The translations under genes were made by a program, and so were the position numbers. A stretch of 34,584 nucleotides of DNA, taken from assembly GCA_009782955.1 (NCBI GenBank), contig WRIB01000031.1, forward strand, positions 1 to 34,584. The letters are read 5' to 3'. Shown here piece after piece: positions 23,764 through 31,419 of this stretch (the first letter of the stretch is position 1; each line of letters opens with the position of its first letter). A model generated the notes under the pieces. The model ran no database searches. It was not told the DNA's origin and worked only from the letters and a program-made list of their open reading frames with translations. The DNA comes from Treponema sp. GTDB taxonomy: Bacteria > Spirochaetota > Spirochaetia > Treponematales > Breznakiellaceae.

Positions 23764-24495
23764 CTAGTTCGTCATTTTACGAGCAGCGGCTTTGTCCGCA
23801 TATAGCTTTACTTCGTCGTAGTCCCTGATTAGTGAAAACGGAAAATTCATGTCCGGTTCACTTTTTACAGCCCGTTCCATCACCTCTTGTTTGTGCGAAC
23901 CAGTTACCATAACAAGAACGTTTTTTGCCTCAACTATTTCTTTTATTCCCAATGTGATGCCTTTTGTGAGGTTGTGCGTCCTGTCAAAATACTTCATGCC
24001 GATCGTTTTGCTGGTCCCACTGAGTTCCACTACTCTGACACTATCCGAAAGCAGTGTACCCGGTTCATTGAACCCTATATGCCCATTCATGCCAATGCCA
24101 AGCAATACAAGATCCAACCCGCCGTTTTTACTGATAAAATTTTTAGCTTTTTCACATTCTTCTTCCATATCCGTACTCATCCCATTGAAGAAAAACATCC
24201 TCTCGCCTTCCGATACGGAAAGAGGTGTTAAAAAGTATTTGGAAATATCATGCAAACAGCTCCCCTTATCATTAACTCCCAATCCAACCCATTCGTCCAG
24301 GGATATAAACTTGAAACGGTCTGCCGGGTATTTATTCTGTTTAGCGTCCAAAACCAATTTATTTAATACAGGAACAGGGGAATGGCCTGCACAAAGGCAA
24401 ATTAAAGCATCCGGTTTCTTTATCAACAATTCTTCAATTTCTCCGGCGATCACTTCTGCGACTTCGTTTTCGTCTTCCAGGATTGTAATATTCAT
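23764..24495 (-). CDS. nagB: glucosamine-6-phosphate deaminase-like protein
   Basis: The start is set at ATG 24495 (MNITILEDENEVAEVIAGEI) with AAGGAG 6 bases upstream; the frame extends to 24564 but this would overlap the ROK gene. The 243-residue product has the NagB motifs FISLDEWVG (D67), GLDLVLLGIGMNGHIGFNEPGT (H139, E144) and VVELSGTSK. The NGHIGFNEPG form is that seen in Gram-positive NagB. The C-terminal part (PFSLIRDYDEVKLYAD) departs from the usual PxSxLQxH, so substrate may differ from glucosamine 6-phosphate. It would convert an amino-sugar phosphate to a ketose phosphate and ammonia. It follows the ROK regulator by 20 bp and precedes the kinase. Confidence 0.88.
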   Translation of the reverse strand: MNITILEDENEVAEVIAGEIEELLIKKPDALICLCAGHSPVPVLNKLVLDAKQNKYPADRFKFISLDEWVGLGVNDKGSCLHDISKYFLTPLSVSEGERMFFFNGMSTDMEEECEKAKNFISKNGGLDLVLLGIGMNGHIGFNEPGTLLSDSVRVVELSGTSKTIGMKYFDRTHNLTKGITLGIKEIVEAKNVLVMVTGSHKQEVMERAVKSEPDMNFPFSLIRDYDEVKLYADKAAARKMTN

Positions 24496-24515
24496 AAAAT
24501 CTCCTTTAAAAATAA

Positions 24516-25625
24516 CTATGCCAGAATGTCTTTCAAACGTTTCTCGCAAACAATAGAGGCGCATCCGATCAGTTCAGGGTATTCCGACAATGCCTTGTCA
24601 CACTGGATGTGAAACATACTTGTTCTCCGCAAATTACTTTCAATCTCCACAAGTAGTTCGTCGCCAAAATGCTTTGTCAACAGTCCGCCGATAACAACGA
24701 GGTCAAAATCAAGAAACACGGAACAATTGGAGATCATAAGCGCTATTTTTTTTGAAATATCGCTTATGTAATTTTCTGTGTCTTTTTCCTTGCGTATCGC
24801 AGCCTTGACAGCATCTCCACTGATCTTTTCTTCCATCCACCCTTTAGGTGCTTTCCTTGTTTCATAATCCTCATTAAATGAGGTATAGGCGATCTCTCCT
24901 GCGAAATTATTAATCCCCCGCCGTAGTTTTCCGCTCAACACAAGACCGGCACCCAATCCGACCCCCAGCGAGATATAAATCAAATCTTTTGTTTTGTCCA
25001 GTTTTCTCGCTCTAAATTCCCCTACAGCAGCAGCATTAATATCATTCTCAAGGCAGACGGGCATTTTCAATGCTTCTTCGAGGCATGCCAATATACTTGT
25101 ACAATTCGTTTTATCTTTTAATCCGATGCTATATGCATACTCAACCGTATTGCACTCAGTATCCACAGTCCCGGGCAAACCAAGACAGATACCCAGTATT
25201 CTACTGTGATCAATTTGATACTCTTTTATCATCTGCTTTACCAGTGTGTATACAGTTCGCGCAAGCAGCTTTTCAATCGGGAAATCAAGATCGCCCATTT
25301 TGCGGCCGATAAGTTTCCCTCCAAGGTCGACCAAGCCGACCCGTACCTTTTCCTCTTGAAAATCAACACCTATTGCATAGTACGATTTTTCGTTCCTGAC
25401 CAAAAGGTTTGGCTTTCTCCCGACATTTGATTCGCCTTCCCCCACACCAACCAGTATGTTTTTTTCAACAAAAGAATCTACGATTTTGATTACCGTAGGC
25501 GCACTGATCCCTGTTAACCTGCATATTTCCGCTTTTGAATAATACCCACCATCATCGAACAGGTCATAGATAATTCTTCTGTTTCCTTCTTTTATGTGGG
25601 CAGGTATAAACCCCCGTTTCGACAT
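24516..25625 (-). CDS. ROK-family transcriptional repressor (NagC/XylR type)
   Basis: A 369-residue regulator. Residues 14-62 are a winged helix-turn-helix (NRRIIYDLF, SKAEICRLTGISAPTVIKIV). Then comes the ROK sugar-sensing domain: YYAIGVDF, LGICLGLPGTVD, ENDINAAAVGE (193-203) and GVGLGAGLVLSGKL. The zinc site is absent: where ROK proteins have GEIGH followed by CxCGxxGCxE, this one reads GEIAYTSFNEDYETRK, so no cysteine cluster is present. It should bind a pathway sugar or sugar phosphate and release DNA. The two TTAATTA operators at 22.57 and 27.50 kb are its likely targets. AAGGTGA lies 6 bases before ATG 25625, and nagB follows 20 bp after its stop. Confidence 0.92.
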   Translation of the reverse strand: MSKRGFIPAHIKEGNRRIIYDLFDDGGYYSKAEICRLTGISAPTVIKIVDSFVEKNILVGVGEGESNVGRKPNLLVRNEKSYYAIGVDFQEEKVRVGLVDLGGKLIGRKMGDLDFPIEKLLARTVYTLVKQMIKEYQIDHSRILGICLGLPGTVDTECNTVEYAYSIGLKDKTNCTSILACLEEALKMPVCLENDINAAAVGEFRARKLDKTKDLIYISLGVGLGAGLVLSGKLRRGINNFAGEIAYTSFNEDYETRKAPKGWMEEKISGDAVKAAIRKEKDTENYISDISKKIALMISNCSVFLDFDLVVIGGLLTKHFGDELLVEIESNLRRTSMFHIQCDKALSEYPELIGCASIVCEKRLKDILA

Positions 25626-25673
25626 GAAGTCACCTTATCCTTACCAATGTAAATTTCTGCCAATACAGTGCTA

Positions 25674-26381
25674 TTATGGCAGTAATTTTTCAGAAGTGGT
25701 ATACATCCATGCCTTATGCCTTATAAACCCCTCTGCATATCGCACGCCGCATTGCAGCCCGCGAAAATGAGCGACTGTTCTTACAAAATCCTCGAAATCC
25801 ACCCCTTTTTTTTCTAACAGCCACTTCAACACAGATTCGTGTTTCCACAGCATTTTAATCTTTGTCTCCATTGTTTTTGTGATATCGACATACTCCTCAG
25901 GAGAAAAATCGATACCGGCGAATGTATCCATATAATAGATTGGCACCGTCTTTTCTATTGGTTTTTCCTTTGTTTTGTAGTGATAAATCGACGCCTTCAG
26001 GCTTGCCTGAACAGCGAGTTTGTTTACGGCTATGAGATCCGGGCTATAATCATTTGGTGCGTGCGTAATAATTACATCCGGACGGATTCGCCTTACAACG
26101 TCTACAACTTCATCCTGCACCGCTCTTGAATTTCCATCCAGTTCAAGATCGTCGATATCCAGGCAAATACAACGTGCCCCTATCAGATTCGCCGCTTCTT
26201 TGGATTCTTCCACCCGGATAGGACCAAGCTTTTCCGGCGGTATTTCTTCGCCGCCTTTATTGCCATTGGAAATATGACAGAGTGTTACTGCGTCTCCCCG
26301 ATTGGCAAATTTTATCATCGTACCGGCGCACAATATTTCCATTGTTGCTGGATGCCCTGTAATTACCAACACATTCATCAT
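25674..26381 (-). CDS. PIG-L/LmbE-family protein with altered metal ligands
   Basis: A 235-residue protein with the PIG-L deacetylase fold, the family that removes acetyl groups from N-acetylglucosamine-type sugars: NVLVITGHPATMEILCAGT at the N-terminus, GDAVTLCHISNGNKGG, RVEESKEAANLIGA and DVIITHAPNDYSPDL. The usual HPDDE is HPATM (10-14), so the Asp zinc ligand is missing, and the distal DxxH histidine is Leu 116. The protein may use a different metal arrangement, bind without catalysis, or have changed chemistry. Its ATG shares a base with the amidohydrolase stop (TAATG), so it is translationally coupled. The context suggests an amide or acetyl removal step. Confidence 0.88.
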   Translation of the reverse strand: MMNVLVITGHPATMEILCAGTMIKFANRGDAVTLCHISNGNKGGEEIPPEKLGPIRVEESKEAANLIGARCICLDIDDLELDGNSRAVQDEVVDVVRRIRPDVIITHAPNDYSPDLIAVNKLAVQASLKASIYHYKTKEKPIEKTVPIYYMDTFAGIDFSPEEYVDITKTMETKIKMLWKHESVLKWLLEKKGVDFEDFVRTVAHFRGLQCGVRYAEGFIRHKAWMYTTSEKLLP

Positions 26382-27469
26382 TACATAACCCCCATATGCA
26401 CCAATACTTCAGAAATGTAGCGAAGATCCTCGAGAAGTTTATCTTTTAGCGCACTTTGCTCCGCTATTTTCATTACTGTTTCATATTCTTCTTTCAAAAG
26501 ACGAAAATCAGGCAGTCTGGGCTCTTTAACGATACTTTTGAAATTATCATAGTATATTTTCCTTAACGCCGTTTCAGGCAGCGCTATGCCGTTGATTTTC
26601 ATATCCCATGCGTTGAAAGTCCTGTCAGTTTCCAAAAAGGTTCTTATCGCGTTTATCTCGTAGGGTGTTTCTCCGAAAAAACCATTATCAGTGCCAAAAA
26701 TGATCCTGTCCTGAAACTCAATAAAAAACGCTTTCCAATCATCAGGATTGTTGGAAAAATCAATGTACATCTCCGTACCCGGTGTAATATCAATAAAGGC
26801 ATTGCGATGTTTTTCCAAAAAAGCTTTCAGTCTTGGCATATTGACAGACAGGAAAAAGAAATGTGCCAATATCATCTTTAAACGCGGGTGACGCATAAAT
26901 ACATTTGTTACTTCTTCAAAATATTTTTCAGGATGCACATAACTGGAATCGTAGGTCCATCCGTTTTGTTTGGCGATTTCCGGCGCATTGTCACCATCCC
27001 AGAAATTTGCCGGATCGCCGACATGATTCATAACCGGAATATCGTTTTCTTCAAGATATGAGTACATAGGTTCAAATTGCGGAGAATCAAGTGCCATGTT
27101 CAACTGTTTCCGCACCGATGGCTTGGCATCATACATTTTGATGCCATCAACGCCCATTTTATACAGGAATTCCACCATGCCAAGATAATCCTGACTTTCA
27201 GGTTCAATACCGACTGGTCTGTGTATGCCGCCGAAAACGTATGTTTCGCCGTACTGCATAAGTTTTAAAATCATCCCGATTATATTGCTTGTTAAAAACT
27301 CATCACTCAGTCTGGGCAGGCACTGAACGCACATTCCTCTCAAGCCACTCTCCGCAAGAACATCGTTTTGGTTTAATGCCCTTTTGAGAGTTCTAACGTG
27401 TATATGGGCGTCAATTATGGGAATGTATTCATGCTTTGTGATAGCATCACTTTTACTATAATAAGTCAT
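26381..27469 (-). CDS. amidohydrolase (PF04909-like TIM barrel)
   Basis: A 362-residue metal-dependent hydrolase. Motifs in order are IDAHIHV (H22, H24), VDGIKMYDAKP, VMNHVGDP (H149), MILAHFFF (H203) and FGTDNGFFGETP (D261), the usual set for the mononuclear amidohydrolase barrel. It could remove an amide or acyl group, decarboxylate or hydrate. In this operon, which has no nagA, it is a candidate for a deacylase or a ring-opening step (inference). GGAGGG lies 7 bases before ATG 27469; an ATGCAATGA overlaps the start but is badly spaced. It is the first gene of the unit and has its own promoter and operator. There is no signal peptide. Confidence 0.88.
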   Translation of the reverse strand: MTYYSKSDAITKHEYIPIIDAHIHVRTLKRALNQNDVLAESGLRGMCVQCLPRLSDEFLTSNIIGMILKLMQYGETYVFGGIHRPVGIEPESQDYLGMVEFLYKMGVDGIKMYDAKPSVRKQLNMALDSPQFEPMYSYLEENDIPVMNHVGDPANFWDGDNAPEIAKQNGWTYDSSYVHPEKYFEEVTNVFMRHPRLKMILAHFFFLSVNMPRLKAFLEKHRNAFIDITPGTEMYIDFSNNPDDWKAFFIEFQDRIIFGTDNGFFGETPYEINAIRTFLETDRTFNAWDMKINGIALPETALRKIYYDNFKSIVKEPRLPDFRLLKEEYETVMKIAEQSALKDKLLEDLRYISEVLVHMGVM

Positions 27470-27490
27470 TGCATTTCCCTCCTAATTTCA

Positions 27491-27524
27491 GATTAATTAA
27501 CTTACTTTCTTAATTATTTAAACG
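27491..27524 (-). promoter_or_regulatory. TTAATTA-type operator upstream of amidohydrolase gene
   Basis: TTAATTA (27493-27499) and TTAATTA (27510-27516) lie 22-55 bases upstream of the ATG. Aligned with 22563-22596, they share both TTAATTA half-sites at the same 10-base spacing and most flanking bases. It overlaps the -10 box and start region. The likely ligand is the operon's ROK repressor. Confidence 0.65.
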
Positions 27525-27544
27525 TATACAATCTGGTTTGTCAA
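27516..27544 (-). promoter_or_regulatory. promoter of amidohydrolase unit
   Basis: On the minus strand, TTGACA (27539-27544, exact) precedes TTAAAT (27516-27521, 4 of 6) by 17 bp. The remaining gap 27545-27704 up to the Gx-like gene shows only weak competing stems (near 27677-27700) and no gene. Confidence 0.65.
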
Positions 27545-27704
27545 GATGTTTTTATAGAATATCCTTCCTGGTAAGATGGATCCTTTTTGATATGTACATC
27601 TAAATAATATTACACAGTACTGGGGTACCTAAATTTAAAGAACACCATATATAGCGTACTTTGGCATACTTTTTTACACTGGGAAGTCCAGTCTCCCACT
27701 GGCT

Positions 27705-28790
27705 TCATCTAACCACCACACTGATCTCACACAAAAGCCTATCCAGTTTTTGTATTAACCCGCCGGATATTTTTTCCGTCCCAGAACCGGAATTTTTTTT
27801 ATTCCCGCCAAAGAAAATGCTGTTCATTTTATCCAGAATTCCAAAACATTCCTGCAGCAAAGCGCCGAATTTTCCCGGCAACCTGTGCACAGAAAGAAGG
27901 GCAAGCCTTGAAAACATGATCAGCCCTGACATTGTTACAGCCCTTTGTAAACCCAGAAGCAGACTGCCTTCGGCAACAATAACAGGACCGGCTTTTAAAA
28001 GAACTTTCCCAAAGGGCGGAAAAAGATTGCACAAAGTGATCATAGCCATACTGATTATGGTAAACAGCGGCCGTGTTTTTACTTTAAATACCATTGCAAG
28101 AAACCAAAAAAGCAAAAACAACGCCGCGCGGAAAGGAAGCTGCGGTACAAGCAGGAAAACTGCTGCCAAAAACACGCTCAAGCCTGCGCGCAAAAGATTG
28201 AGCGTGTTATTAACATTATGTAACACGGCGTAAGCCCCAATGATAGTATCATTTGAGGATAATGTTACAGATCGTTTACCGGCTATTGTATTTTCCCGTT
28301 TCCATTTAAGCCATTCCGATTGTTCGGAAAAGTTCATTGCAAAAAATCCCAAAAGGCCGCCGCTTATTATTCCGGCCATTAAAAAAGGCGGTGTAAGGAA
28401 AAGGATACTATCGCCGAATAAAATGAATCTGGCCAAAACAAGCTGGGAAACATTGGACATAAAGGCGCCTGCAATACTTGTCCCAACAAGGCTGGCCCTG
28501 CGGTACAGCAGCGCCATGGTAACAGCAGATAATGCCGTACCTGTCAGAGAGAATATCAAAACATAGGAAAAAAGCGTCCCGGTAATCAGCGCCTGTCCGG
28601 CAACTTTTACAAAAGCCAGCAGGAAAAAGTTTTTTATCGAAAAAAATTGAAGCGCAATAAGCAAAGGAAAATTCGCAAGGCCTATACGCATAAAAGGCAG
28701 CGGTTTGGGTATTAAATAATCCAGGGCAGAAAGAAAAAGACACAAAGCCCCCAATAGCGCAAGGTCTGTTCTTTCATCATTCCGGTTCAT
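27705..28790 (-). CDS. Gx transporter-like membrane protein with EcfT-like C-terminal half
   Basis: A 361-residue protein. Residues 1-165 match the Gx transporter family (historically heptaprenyl diphosphate synthase component I), an S-component-like fold: LALLGALCLFLSALDYLIPKPLPFMRIGLANFPLLIAL and NVSQLVLARFILF. Residues about 195-300 form a second set of hydrophobic helices ending AEGSLLLGLQRAVTMSGLIMFSRLALL, which resembles EcfT/CbiQ transmembrane proteins. This would be a fused substrate-binding and coupling subunit of an ECF transporter, though no ATPase gene is near. The last 60 residues are soluble and Gly/Ser/Asn-rich. It starts 13 bp after the NusG-like gene, a pairing seen in other bacteria. 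The substrate is unknown. Confidence 0.82.
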   Translation of the reverse strand: MNRNDERTDLALLGALCLFLSALDYLIPKPLPFMRIGLANFPLLIALQFFSIKNFFLLAFVKVAGQALITGTLFSYVLIFSLTGTALSAVTMALLYRRASLVGTSIAGAFMSNVSQLVLARFILFGDSILFLTPPFLMAGIISGGLLGFFAMNFSEQSEWLKWKRENTIAGKRSVTLSSNDTIIGAYAVLHNVNNTLNLLRAGLSVFLAAVFLLVPQLPFRAALFLLFWFLAMVFKVKTRPLFTIISMAMITLCNLFPPFGKVLLKAGPVIVAEGSLLLGLQRAVTMSGLIMFSRLALLSVHRLPGKFGALLQECFGILDKMNSIFFGGNKKNSGSGTEKISGGLIQKLDRLLCEISVVVR

Positions 28791-28803
28791 GTCTTTCCAT
28801 TAA

Positions 28804-29265
28804 TTACCAAACTACAGCATCAAGAGAAGCCCCTTCACCTGACCGCTTATAGTAATCAGATTCGGTCGAGTATGCAGGTTCTGCATGATTCTTATACTTC
28901 CTGTTGGCTGATTCAATGCGTACAAACACAGCATTGGGAAGGCAGGCAACCCACTGGCCTCTGCGCTGCACCGTTCCGGAAGTAACACAGGTCTGGTTGG
29001 TACAGGGAGAAGAAATTACCCGGGTTTTTCCGTCCTTTAGTTCAACGGTTGTATGTCCCAACGGACCGGGAACATCTACCTGTACACTTTGATTGACGGG
29101 ATAAACCCAGCTTTCGTTTTTTCCCTGAATAACAATGTGCAGAGCTGCTTCATTTTTACCGTATATTTTGACAGTACAAAAAACAGTAATTGCCACCGTC
29201 AGGAATAGTACAACAAAATCCAAAAAACGCAGTCTTAACAAAAGCGTTCCAAAAAATCTAGACAC
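28804..29265 (-). CDS. NusG domain II-containing membrane-anchored protein
   Basis: A 153-residue protein from a GTG start that overlaps the upstream Nfu gene by 8 bases. Residues 15-34 are one transmembrane helix, and the rest is exported. The domain (about 40-120) shows the NusG_II pattern: NESWVYPVNQ, VDVPGPLGHTTVELKDGKTRVISSPC, NQTCVTSG and GQWVACLPNAVFVRI, with two Cys pairs suited to binding or a disulphide. This is the family that accompanies Gx transporter genes, not the transcription factor. The tail from 125 on is polar and unlike the core. The role is probably an accessory subunit in transport or redox at the membrane. Confidence 0.85.
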   Translation of the reverse strand: MSRFFGTLLLRLRFLDFVVLFLTVAITVFCTVKIYGKNEAALHIVIQGKNESWVYPVNQSVQVDVPGPLGHTTVELKDGKTRVISSPCTNQTCVTSGTVQRRGQWVACLPNAVFVRIESANRKYKNHAEPAYSTESDYYKRSGEGASLDAVVW

Positions 29266-29482
29266 CTACTACTTCGGTAACCTCGGGAATTTCTTCTTTA
29301 AGGTATTTTTCAATTCCGTTTTTCAGGGTCATGGTAGCCATGGGACAGGAGCCGCAGGCGCCTGTAAGTTTGACCGAAACTTTACCGTCTGCACTGACGG
29401 AAACAAATTCAACATCCCCGCCGTCGGCCTGAAGGGAGGGACGAACATTATCAAGCGCACTTTTTATTCTTTCCTCAATCAT
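29258..29482 (-). CDS. NifU C-terminal domain Fe-S scaffold (Nfu type)
   Basis: A 74-residue protein consisting only of the NifU C-terminal domain: IKSALDNVRPSLQADGGDVE, VKLTGACGSCPMATMTLKNG and EVTEVVGV. The CGSC pair binds a [4Fe-4S] cluster across a dimer for delivery to apoproteins such as the Fe-S aldo/keto reductase family. AGGAGTGAACC lies before ATG 29482, and the promoter boxes overlap the end of the CDF gene. Single-domain Nfu proteins are common in anaerobes. Confidence 0.93.
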   Translation of the reverse strand: MIEERIKSALDNVRPSLQADGGDVEFVSVSADGKVSVKLTGACGSCPMATMTLKNGIEKYLKEEIPEVTEVVGV

Positions 29483-29499
29483 GGTTCACTCCTGACAAT

Positions 29500-29528
29500 A
29501 ATATACCAGACTAAATTAATAAGATCAA
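29500..29528 (-). promoter_or_regulatory. candidate promoter of nfu gene
   Basis: On the minus strand, TTGATC (29523-29528) and TATATT (29500-29505) are separated by 17 bp. The -35 overlaps the stop codon of the CDF gene. It is a moderate match and would allow separate expression of nfu, the NusG-like gene and the Gx gene. Confidence 0.5.
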
Positions 29529-30472
29529 TGTAAATTAAATTGCTCTTCTGTCAGGCCGTAGCTTTCCGTCTGTTTGTTTCCCGCCGGTTCCACATGGACC
29601 ATGATATCAAAAACATTGTCAATGCGGGACTTTACTGCGTTTTCCACTTTGGATGCTATGTCATGCGCTTCTTTTACGGTCAGCAACGGATCTACTTCGA
29701 TATCCAGGTCTATATCCCAAAAAGCGGCAATGCGCCGCATCCTGGTCCGGTGGGGGTTTTCTACCCCAGGCACAGATCGAACCGTTTCAAAAAGCAGCTG
29801 ATAGGATTCATCGGCTGCAGCGCCGTCCATCAGCTCATTGTTGGCTTCCATAAAAATGCCCACGGCATTTTTGATCACCCAAAGCCCCACCAGCGCAGCA
29901 GTTGCAAGCTCAATTGCCCCTATATTAAAAAATATTGAAAAACCCAAACCAACCAATACACCAACAGAAGTCAGCACATCGGCTGCCATCTTTTTGGCAT
30001 TAGCCTTAAGCATGGCAGAACCGGCTCTTTTTCCAAACAGATACTGACTCCAGGCCAGGAGAATATTTATTACAATAGAGATGATCGTTGCAACCAAAGC
30101 AAGACCGCCGGGAACATCTATCGTTTCTCCGGTAATTAAACGCTGGACTGAGCTGAGAATCAGCTGTCCCCCGACAAAAAAAAGTATTGTTGAAATGAGT
30201 GTCGTCACAACCGTCTCTGCCCGGCCATGTCCCCAGGGGTGACTTTTATCCGCCGGTTTCACGATCACTGTGGAAACTATCAGCGTCATTACCGAAACAA
30301 GCGCATCCATGGATGAATCAATACCATCGCCCAGGACAGCAAGGCTTTTTGCCTGCAACCCTGCTATGATCTTCAGCAAGGCAAGAAATAAATTGCCAAC
30401 CAGAGCTGTAATTGAGGCGATTTTAATTAAAGAAGAACGGTTTTCGGTCATATTATTTATATAAAACTGCAC
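29525..30472 (-). CDS. cation diffusion facilitator transporter
   Basis: A 315-residue CDF-family metal/proton antiporter. About six transmembrane segments lie in residues 20-215, followed by a cytoplasmic ferredoxin-like domain (VPGVENPHRTRMRRIAAFWDIDLDIEVDP...IMVHVEP). The first metal motif GDGIDSSMD gives Asp-x-x-x-Asp; the second, in KKMAADVLTS, has Asp but Lys where many members have His. That points to manganese or iron rather than zinc, with low certainty. The start is unclear: GTG 30472 has AGG 5 bases upstream, and ATG 30451 (MTENRSSL) has none. It follows dapA by 5 bp, so it may be read from the lysine operon. Confidence 0.92.
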   Translation of the reverse strand: MQFYINNMTENRSSLIKIASITALVGNLFLALLKIIAGLQAKSLAVLGDGIDSSMDALVSVMTLIVSTVIVKPADKSHPWGHGRAETVVTTLISTILFFVGGQLILSSVQRLITGETIDVPGGLALVATIISIVINILLAWSQYLFGKRAGSAMLKANAKKMAADVLTSVGVLVGLGFSIFFNIGAIELATAALVGLWVIKNAVGIFMEANNELMDGAAADESYQLLFETVRSVPGVENPHRTRMRRIAAFWDIDLDIEVDPLLTVKEAHDIASKVENAVKSRIDNVFDIMVHVEPAGNKQTESYGLTEEQFNLH

Positions 30473-30477
30473 AAAAC

Positions 30478-31395
30478 CTAATCATGTTTAACAACGCACT
30501 CAATTCCCAGGCCGGCAAGTACCTTACGCAAAACCTGCCCGCTGTTTTCCTCCAGCGGTCCCAAGGGAAGCCTCACCGGCCCCGAAGGAAAACCGGCCCA
30601 ATTCATTACAGCTTTAATCGGAACAGGATTCGTTTCGATAAAGGCATTCTTCATCAGCGGCAGAAGTTCATAGTGGAGTTTCCGTCCTTCTTCAAAATTA
30701 CCGGAACGGCAGGCGCTGACCATGGCTTTAACTTTTTGCGGAACAAGATTCGAAATTACCGAGATAAGCCCATCTCCCCCAAGGGCGAGGAGCGGCAGGG
30801 TAATGCCGTCGTCACCGGAAAGCACCCAAAAAGGATTGGCCGTGTTTTTCCGCGGCTTGGCAATACGGTCAATTACTTCCATTATCTGATTAATATCTCC
30901 GGAGGCTTCTTTTACCCCGGCGATTCCCGGAATAGCGGCGATTTTCTCCATTAATGGTACAGGAATATTACGCCCTGTACGGCCTGCAATGTTGTATACG
31001 ATAACAGGCAATCCGGCAGCAGCGGCAATTTCAAAATGCTTCCTTAAGCCCGAATCGTTGGGTTTATTATAGTAAGGAGTTACAACCAGAGCTGCATCGG
31101 CCCCCAAATCCCTGGCCCTTTTTACATAACCTTCCATGTGCTTTGTGGAATTTGATCCGGCTCCGATGATCAGGGGAACTCTGCCTTTGTTTTCTTCCAC
31201 GGCAATCCTGATTAGCTTTTCTTCTTCATTGTCATCAAGGGTAGGAGTTTCTCCGGTCGTACCAAGGGGAACAAGACCATCAATTCCCGCCTCAATCTGG
31301 ATATTGATAAGCCTGCGAAATCCATCGTAGTCCACATCCCCGTTATCCTTCATTGGGGTTACAAGCGCAGTATAGGCGCCTTTAAATTCCTTCAT
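30478..31395 (-). CDS. dapA: 4-hydroxy-tetrahydrodipicolinate synthase
   Basis: A 305-residue TIM-barrel aldolase condensing pyruvate with aspartate semialdehyde. Signature stretches are GAYTALVTPM, DGLVPLGTTGETPTL, VVTPYYNKP, VIVYNIAGRTGRNIP (Tyr in the catalytic triad) and GVKEASGDI (Schiff-base Lys). AGGAGA precedes ATG 31395. It lies 24 bp after dapB in the lysC-dapB-dapA run, supplying DapL with substrate. It is of normal family length and appears intact. Confidence 0.97.
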   Translation of the reverse strand: MKEFKGAYTALVTPMKDNGDVDYDGFRRLINIQIEAGIDGLVPLGTTGETPTLDDNEEEKLIRIAVEENKGRVPLIIGAGSNSTKHMEGYVKRARDLGADAALVVTPYYNKPNDSGLRKHFEIAAAAGLPVIVYNIAGRTGRNIPVPLMEKIAAIPGIAGVKEASGDINQIMEVIDRIAKPRKNTANPFWVLSGDDGITLPLLALGGDGLISVISNLVPQKVKAMVSACRSGNFEEGRKLHYELLPLMKNAFIETNPVPIKAVMNWAGFPSGPVRLPLGPLEENSGQVLRKVLAGLGIECVVKHD

Positions 31396-31419
31396 TATTA
31401 TGGTTCTCCTGTTTTTTGT

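Noticed and set aside
23849-24556. Long plus-strand frame (235 codons) opposite nagB
   Set aside because: Antisense shadow of a clear NagB-like gene with all motifs on the minus strand.
27461-27480. Mini-ORF ATGCAATGA overlapping the amidohydrolase start
   Set aside because: It is only two codons and too close to the GGAGGG to be well initiated; probably coincidental.
27660-27704. Possible terminator downstream of the Gx-like gene
   Set aside because: Only 5-bp competing stems can form, and the minus strand is followed by A residues, not T.
27661-28233. 190-codon plus-strand frame opposite the Gx-like gene
   Set aside because: Antisense shadow; the minus strand carries a coherent membrane protein.
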